From Timema cristinae (taxonomy: Eukaryota > Arthropoda > Insecta > Phasmatodea > Timematidae), in the NCBI GenBank assembly GCA_039000515.1, contig JBCFYV010002255.1, forward strand, positions 18,818,390-18,882,389: a stretch of DNA of 64,000 nucleotides, in the 5' to 3' direction. The position numbers and the translations under genes are program-made. Positions within the stretch are counted from its first letter, which is position 1. Each line of letters begins with the position of its first letter. Below the pieces are notes generated by a model. It was given only the letters and a program-made list of their open reading frames with translations. It searched no databases and was not told the DNA's origin. This document shows, piece after piece, positions 59,877 to 64,000 of this stretch.

Positions 59877-62800
59877 TCCCGGCCCTTCTTTATTTCTTCA
59901 AGTTCTGACTCAAACGCCTGTTGTTGAACTTGTTTGATACATAACATGCGGGCCGTCTTGAGCTCCTTGGACAACAATGGGCCTTTACAACGATCTTGAT
60001 TCTTTACTTTGGAGTTCTGAATAAACCTTGCTAAAAATGCGATGACTCGTTGCAGCTTTACCCATGATGAGAAACGTTTGAGAAGGTCTGCCCACCAAGT
60101 ATTCACTTCTGCTACTAGACTGGTAACCCTTACAATCTTTAATTCAGGTAACTCTACCTGGCAAGTCACCTCAGGCAGCTTGGGCCAACTACTAATGGGT
60201 TGTTTCAGCCACTCTGGTCCTGTCCACCAGATGTGGAAATTTGTCAACTCTTCAGGATGTAAGCCTCTAGATGCACAATCAGCCGGATTTGAATTAGATG
60301 GGACATGTCTCCAATGTTGTGCTGGTATTGCTGCTTGAATTTGGGCTACTCTGTTGGCAACGAATGTTTTCAAAAGATGTGGTGACGTTTGAATCCATGC
60401 CAAAACGATGGTAGAATCTGACCAAGTATACACAGTTGACACCTGTAATCGTTGTTTAAGGTTCTGCTGCACCCACTCCATAAGTGTGGCTAGGAGCTGA
60501 GCCCCACAAAGCTCAAGCCTAGGAAGAGATAAACTCTTAACCGGAGCTACTCTTGACTTGGCAATAAGGTTGTTGACTTGAATTTCTCCATTGCCCGTGG
60601 TAGTTCGAAGATAGACGACTGCTGCATATCCTTTGATAGATGCATCACAAAATCCATGAAGCTGGCAATTAATAGCATCACTGGTTGGTAGAAATCTGTT
60701 GATCTTGACATGTGTAAGAACATGAAAGTTTGAACAAAACCTTTGCCACCCTTGTCCGAGCTCTGGTGGAAGTGGTTCATCCCAATCAAGTCTTATGGTC
60801 CACAAAATCTGCATGAACGCCTTAGCCCAGAACACCACTGGAGATAGCCACCCCACAGGATCAAATATCCTAGCAATATTTGAGAGAACTGCCCTCTTCG
60901 TTACTGTAATCTCAGAGGGATGTACATGATAAGAGAATGAATCTGATGTGGGGTCCCATTCCAGTCCTAATATCTTAATTATTTGATCTCCATCTTCTTC
61001 AAACATGAGGGGAACTTCACGGTGTTCATTTGGTATCCTCTTTAATACTTCAGGGTGGTTGCTAGACCATTTTCTAAGTTGGAAGCCTCCTAAGCTTAGC
61101 AATTCAATCAGCTCGGTTTGTAAACTGAGAGCAGATTCCACTGAATCAGCACCAGTGACTATGTCATCAACAAAAATGTCCTTACATAGGACCTGGGCAG
61201 CACGAGGGTAACGAAGTTTTTCATCAGAAGCGAGTTGACGCAGGGATCGCATCGCTAAGTACGGAGCTGAAGATACACCATAAGTCACAGTATTCAATTG
61301 ATATTCTTGAATCTGTTGATCAGGGGATTCGCGCCACAGTATTACCTGGTAATGTCGGTCATCCGGAGTGACAAGTATTTGTCGATACATCTTGCATATA
61401 TCAGTGGTGAGCACAATGGGATGAAATCGAAAATTCATAACAATTTCCACAATTTCCCTTTGCAGTTTGGGACCCTTCAATAATGTATCATTCAGTGACT
61501 GACCCGATGATGTTGCTGCAGAAGCGTCAAATACAACTCTCAGTTTGGTGGTTGAACTAGATTCTTTGGATACGCAATGATGTGGAATATAGTATTTAAT
61601 GTCTTGGATCATTGATGGTTCAATGCGCTGCATGTGACCGAGTTCTTCATATTCCTTTAGAAAGGTCACATACTGTTCCTTTAGTTGTGGGTAACGAGCT
61701 AGGCGACGTTCCAGCTGAATGAGTCTCTTGACTGCTTGTTGATGTGATTCTCCCAGCTCTGGTTGTGCATCCTTGAAAGGTAGCCGAACAATGTATCTAC
61801 CCTCATTGTCACGAGTGTGTGTTGTCACATAGTGTGCCTCACACATAGCTTCATTAGGGTCAATGTGTTTAGTCACGGGTAATTCTTCCACCTCCCAGAA
61901 GCGTCGCAAAACATTGTCAAGTGATGGTTCAGTAGCAACAAAAAAAGATGAGACACTAGAAGTTATAAGTGGTTGAGGTCCTATTCGACCAATTATGATC
62001 CAGCCAAAAATGCTATGCAATCCTGAGGGACAATTAGATGAAGTTGAATACCGCCCACCATCAAAGATCTCGGGGTATACATCTGCACCTAAGAGAATGT
62101 CAATCGGCCCTGGTACATGAAAATGAGGGTCAGCCAGCTGAAGATGAGCAAACTCCTGAACCATATCTTTAGAAAGCATGGTTGATGGCATTCCCGATGT
62201 GATTTTACTTAGAATGATAGCCTCGGTGATCAACTGAGGACCATAAACACCACAGGGTTTCACCTCACATATCACAACCCCCTTTTTGGTTTGCACAGTT
62301 GACTGAGAGATCCCTTTAATCGGAATTTTCAACTTGCGACGTGGCAGGCACAGCCGGTGAGCACAGTCTTCAGTAATAAATGATGATTGTGACGCACAAT
62401 CTATCAACACTCTAACCTTCTGATAAGCACCGTGCCCATCCTTAACCTGTACTACAGCGGTTCCCAACAAGACTGTAGTAAGGCTCACAGAACTGGTGGT
62501 AAGTGAGTTGATGTGTTCACCCCGTGTAACAGTGCCTTCATGGCCTGGTGAATGAGCCTGATGGGTAGCATCACTTTGCATATATCTACTGTCTCTATGG
62601 GTGGGATCAGTGTGAGAGCTGGTAAAACGTTGGTTTGAGCTAAACGATCCTTGACCGCAAGTGTCAGTGCCTTGATTAATTGACCCTATGTGCAACAATG
62701 TGTGATGAGTTTGATTGCAGTGTGGACACTTGAATTTTGAGGAACACTCCTTTACTTGGTGCGATCCCTTTAAACAATTAAAACACAAATTATTTGACTT

Positions 62801-62878
62801 TACCCAATCCCGGCGTTGTGTCGGTGTCTTGCTCGTGAACACTGGACACTTATAGATACTATGGTTAGCTTGACACAC
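59861..62878 (-). CDS. BEL/Pao protease, reverse transcriptase and RNase H
   Basis: A 1005-residue open frame. Zinc knuckle CFNCLKGSHQVKEC (residues 32-45) with a second CPHC at 51-54. Protease (DUF1758 type) with LIDCASQSSFI, Asp160. Reverse transcriptase: LRVVFDASA (447-455), TTDICKMYRQI with Asp493, YGVSSAPYLA, and FVDD at 569-572. RNase H: GFCDAS (Asp745), LELCGA (Glu789), WSDSTIV (Asp821) and NPADCASRG (Asp867). All expected catalytic residues are present. The frame is already open upstream of its first Met to about 62941, where gag switches frame, so the Met is probably not a true start. Products would copy the element RNA to DNA in cytoplasmic particles. Confidence 0.93.
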   Translation of the reverse strand: MCQANHSIYKCPVFTSKTPTQRRDWVKSNNLCFNCLKGSHQVKECSSKFKCPHCNQTHHTLLHIGSINQGTDTCGQGSFSSNQRFTSSHTDPTHRDSRYMQSDATHQAHSPGHEGTVTRGEHINSLTTSSVSLTTVLLGTAVVQVKDGHGAYQKVRVLIDCASQSSFITEDCAHRLCLPRRKLKIPIKGISQSTVQTKKGVVICEVKPCGVYGPQLITEAIILSKITSGMPSTMLSKDMVQEFAHLQLADPHFHVPGPIDILLGADVYPEIFDGGRYSTSSNCPSGLHSIFGWIIIGRIGPQPLITSSVSSFFVATEPSLDNVLRRFWEVEELPVTKHIDPNEAMCEAHYVTTHTRDNEGRYIVRLPFKDAQPELGESHQQAVKRLIQLERRLARYPQLKEQYVTFLKEYEELGHMQRIEPSMIQDIKYYIPHHCVSKESSSTTKLRVVFDASAATSSGQSLNDTLLKGPKLQREIVEIVMNFRFHPIVLTTDICKMYRQILVTPDDRHYQVILWRESPDQQIQEYQLNTVTYGVSSAPYLAMRSLRQLASDEKLRYPRAAQVLCKDIFVDDIVTGADSVESALSLQTELIELLSLGGFQLRKWSSNHPEVLKRIPNEHREVPLMFEEDGDQIIKILGLEWDPTSDSFSYHVHPSEITVTKRAVLSNIARIFDPVGWLSPVVFWAKAFMQILWTIRLDWDEPLPPELGQGWQRFCSNFHVLTHVKINRFLPTSDAINCQLHGFCDASIKGYAAVVYLRTTTGNGEIQVNNLIAKSRVAPVKSLSLPRLELCGAQLLATLMEWVQQNLKQRLQVSTVYTWSDSTIVLAWIQTSPHLLKTFVANRVAQIQAAIPAQHWRHVPSNSNPADCASRGLHPEELTNFHIWWTGPEWLKQPISSWPKLPEVTCQVELPELKIVRVTSLVAEVNTWWADLLKRFSSWVKLQRVIAFLARFIQNSKVKNQDRCKGPLLSKELKTARMLCIKQVQQQAFESELEEIKKGRECSPA

Positions 62879-63888
62879 AGAGCAGTGACCTTGATTTGAG
62901 TCAACAAAAATGATCTTCTCACTCCAACAGGTGAATTTAGTTTTCCTTCCATCCTCCTGTTGGTTGCTATATGTCTAGTACTCGCGCTAGTTTGCAGTGA
63001 TATACCTTGATTTGCAGATGACAGTGCTTTGCATTGATTTTCAAGAAATTCCAAAAGTTGATCAAAGCTTGGTAGTTTGGTAGCCGTGTGCGCAAGTTCA
63101 AACATCAGCCGTGTCTCTCTATCTAACTTGTTCAGTGTCAAGTTTAGTAAGATAAAACTCCACTCACAAACTGGAAACTTTAACACATTAAGTGCACCCA
63201 AGTTCTCCTTAAATGTGTCCACTAGCGCCCTTAAGTTTTGTGGCGACCTTGAGGTTAGACCCGGGAATTGCATTATCTTCTCTAAATGTGTAGTAGCTAT
63301 TGACCTCACATCTTGGTAACGTTCTGTAAGAGTCGCCCAGGCTAACGGGTAGTTCTCATCTGACACCGGTAGTGACTTTAATAAAGTCAGGGGCTCACCA
63401 GATAATGTCGTCAAAAGATATTGAAACCTTTCCACTGGTGTTAAGGTTTTGTTTGTATGAATGAGAGAGACGTACAAGTCATGAAATGTTGTCCAGTCAG
63501 TGTTTATACCACTAAATGTGGGCAGTTGCAACTTAGGCAATTTTGCTGACAATGCCTTTACCGGAGGCCCATTATCATTTCCCGACGTGGATGAAGGCTT
63601 AGTAATCCGTGCATAAATCTCCTTAACCTGGTAGTAGGTCATGTCAAAGTCCTCAATCAACTTGTCATGTGCTTCAACATCAAAGTCCCTCTTAGATTTT
63701 CTTGCCGCGACTCCTAACTCAACGTGAGTTTCTTCAAAATCCCTCCTTAAATGTTCTAAGTCTGAACAATGTGCCTTAAATAGCTCTAGTTTGGTAATGT
63801 CACCTTGAACCTGTTCCGACAGCTTGTAAAGTCTATTAACCCGGCCAGTTATCACCTTAAACCTAGCTTCAAGGTGTGCATAAGACAT
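62800..63888 (-). CDS. BEL/Pao Gag
   Basis: A 362-residue open frame starting at ATG 63888, about 110 bases into the leader. The N-terminal 100 residues are charged and helical (SEQVQGDITKLELFKAHCSD). A DUF1759 domain follows (about 115-270) with LPKLQLPTFSG, WTTFHDLYVSLIH, LTTLSGEPLTLLKSL and ALVDTFKENLGAL-type blocks. After about residue 316 the frame leaves the family pattern: the continuation (a CWSEKI-type segment and then the zinc knuckles) is in the neighbouring frame, the change being at the four-base A/T run at 62941-62944. The last 46 residues are therefore out of frame. Gag would form the cytoplasmic particle. Confidence 0.9.
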   Translation of the reverse strand: MSYAHLEARFKVITGRVNRLYKLSEQVQGDITKLELFKAHCSDLEHLRRDFEETHVELGVAARKSKRDFDVEAHDKLIEDFDMTYYQVKEIYARITKPSSTSGNDNGPPVKALSAKLPKLQLPTFSGINTDWTTFHDLYVSLIHTNKTLTPVERFQYLLTTLSGEPLTLLKSLPVSDENYPLAWATLTERYQDVRSIATTHLEKIMQFPGLTSRSPQNLRALVDTFKENLGALNVLKFPVCEWSFILLNLTLNKLDRETRLMFELAHTATKLPSFDQLLEFLENQCKALSSANQGISLQTSASTRHIATNRRMEGKLNSPVGVRRSFLLTQIKVTALCVKLTIVSISVQCSRARHRHNAGIG

Positions 63889-64000
63889 GATGATAGAAAC
63901 TTAACACAAATTAATGTAAACAAACGGGAACTAAATACAAACGTAAGCAAACAAGAAACTAACTATAAACATAAACAAAACAGTCAAAACACAGCCATCG
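63889..64000 (-). other. BEL/Pao 5' leader
   Basis: Untranslated sequence between the Gag start and the (unseen) 5' LTR. No primer-binding site could be assigned with confidence. Confidence 0.5.

Larger units (their letters stand above)
57996..64000 (-). mobile_element. BEL/Pao LTR retrotransposon, 5' end off window
   Basis: Order on the minus strand: leader (63889-64000), gag, zinc knuckle, DUF1758-type protease, RT, RNase H, integrase zinc finger, integrase core, DUF5641-type C-terminus, purine tract, 3' LTR. This order (integrase after RNase H) and the Pao-type RT with FVDD place it in BEL/Pao. Coding is nearly uninterrupted: no stop lies inside a domain, and only three one-base frame changes break it (near 62941, 59880 and 59615). 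No env-like frame is present. Confidence 0.9.

Noticed and set aside
59042..63319. Plus-strand open frames across the BEL/Pao coding region
   Set aside because: These are antisense shadows of gag, pol and integrase.

Overview
This 64 kb window looks like repeat-dominated nuclear DNA from an arthropod, most likely an insect with a large genome. The evidence is AT-rich intergenic sequence, short tRNA-derived SINEs, a BEL/Pao LTR retrotransposon, hAT, Tc1/mariner-like and Helitron DNA transposons, non-LTR retrotransposon remnants and three long minisatellite arrays. I could not support any host protein-coding gene, true tRNA, rRNA or CRISPR array. Every convincing coding signal belongs to a mobile element. 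The order of insect is not decidable from the sequence alone.

Layout. 1-22 kb is a mosaic of three SINE families, which I call SINE-A, SINE-B and SINE-C, with small inverted-repeat DNA transposons (MITEs), a degraded LINE end (6.6-7.3 kb), a GC-rich minus-strand LTR-like block (5.4-6.6 kb), an unclassified modular repeat X (8.9-10.6 kb) and a Helitron helicase scrap (15.2-15.4 kb). 22.8-26.3 kb is a 42-bp minisatellite that appears to sit inside a second copy of repeat X. 27.2-28.5 kb holds a decayed mariner-like element followed by a TTAA-flanked MITE. 31.5-34.0 kb is a LINE ORF2 C-terminal remnant in which a 46-bp slice has expanded into about 45 tandem copies. 34.8-35.2 kb is a short Helitron. 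37-53 kb is rich in SINEs, with a CATA microsatellite, a decayed hAT element inserted in a degenerate 54-bp tandem repeat, and a homogeneous 41-bp minisatellite. 53.4-56.6 kb is a complete-ended but mutated hAT transposon with a BED zinc finger and a SINE inserted in it. 58.0-64.0 kb is a minus-strand BEL/Pao retrotransposon with gag, protease, RT, RNase H and integrase; its 5' LTR lies past the right edge.

The elements interact mainly by nesting. SINE-A copies lie inside SINE-B, the LINE, repeat X and the hAT element, several with clear target-site duplications, so SINE-A is among the younger families here. SINE-A and SINE-B have different tRNA-like heads but the same 3' tail, which suggests one LINE partner served both.

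The most notable observation is the origin of the 46-bp array. Both of its flanks still read as the two halves of a LINE ORF2 C-terminus, the unit is the intervening coding segment, and a 7-bp microhomology marks both ends of the founding unit. Frequent one-base indels in the 42-bp array and three stop-free frame breaks in the BEL/Pao element may partly reflect indel errors in the assembly.
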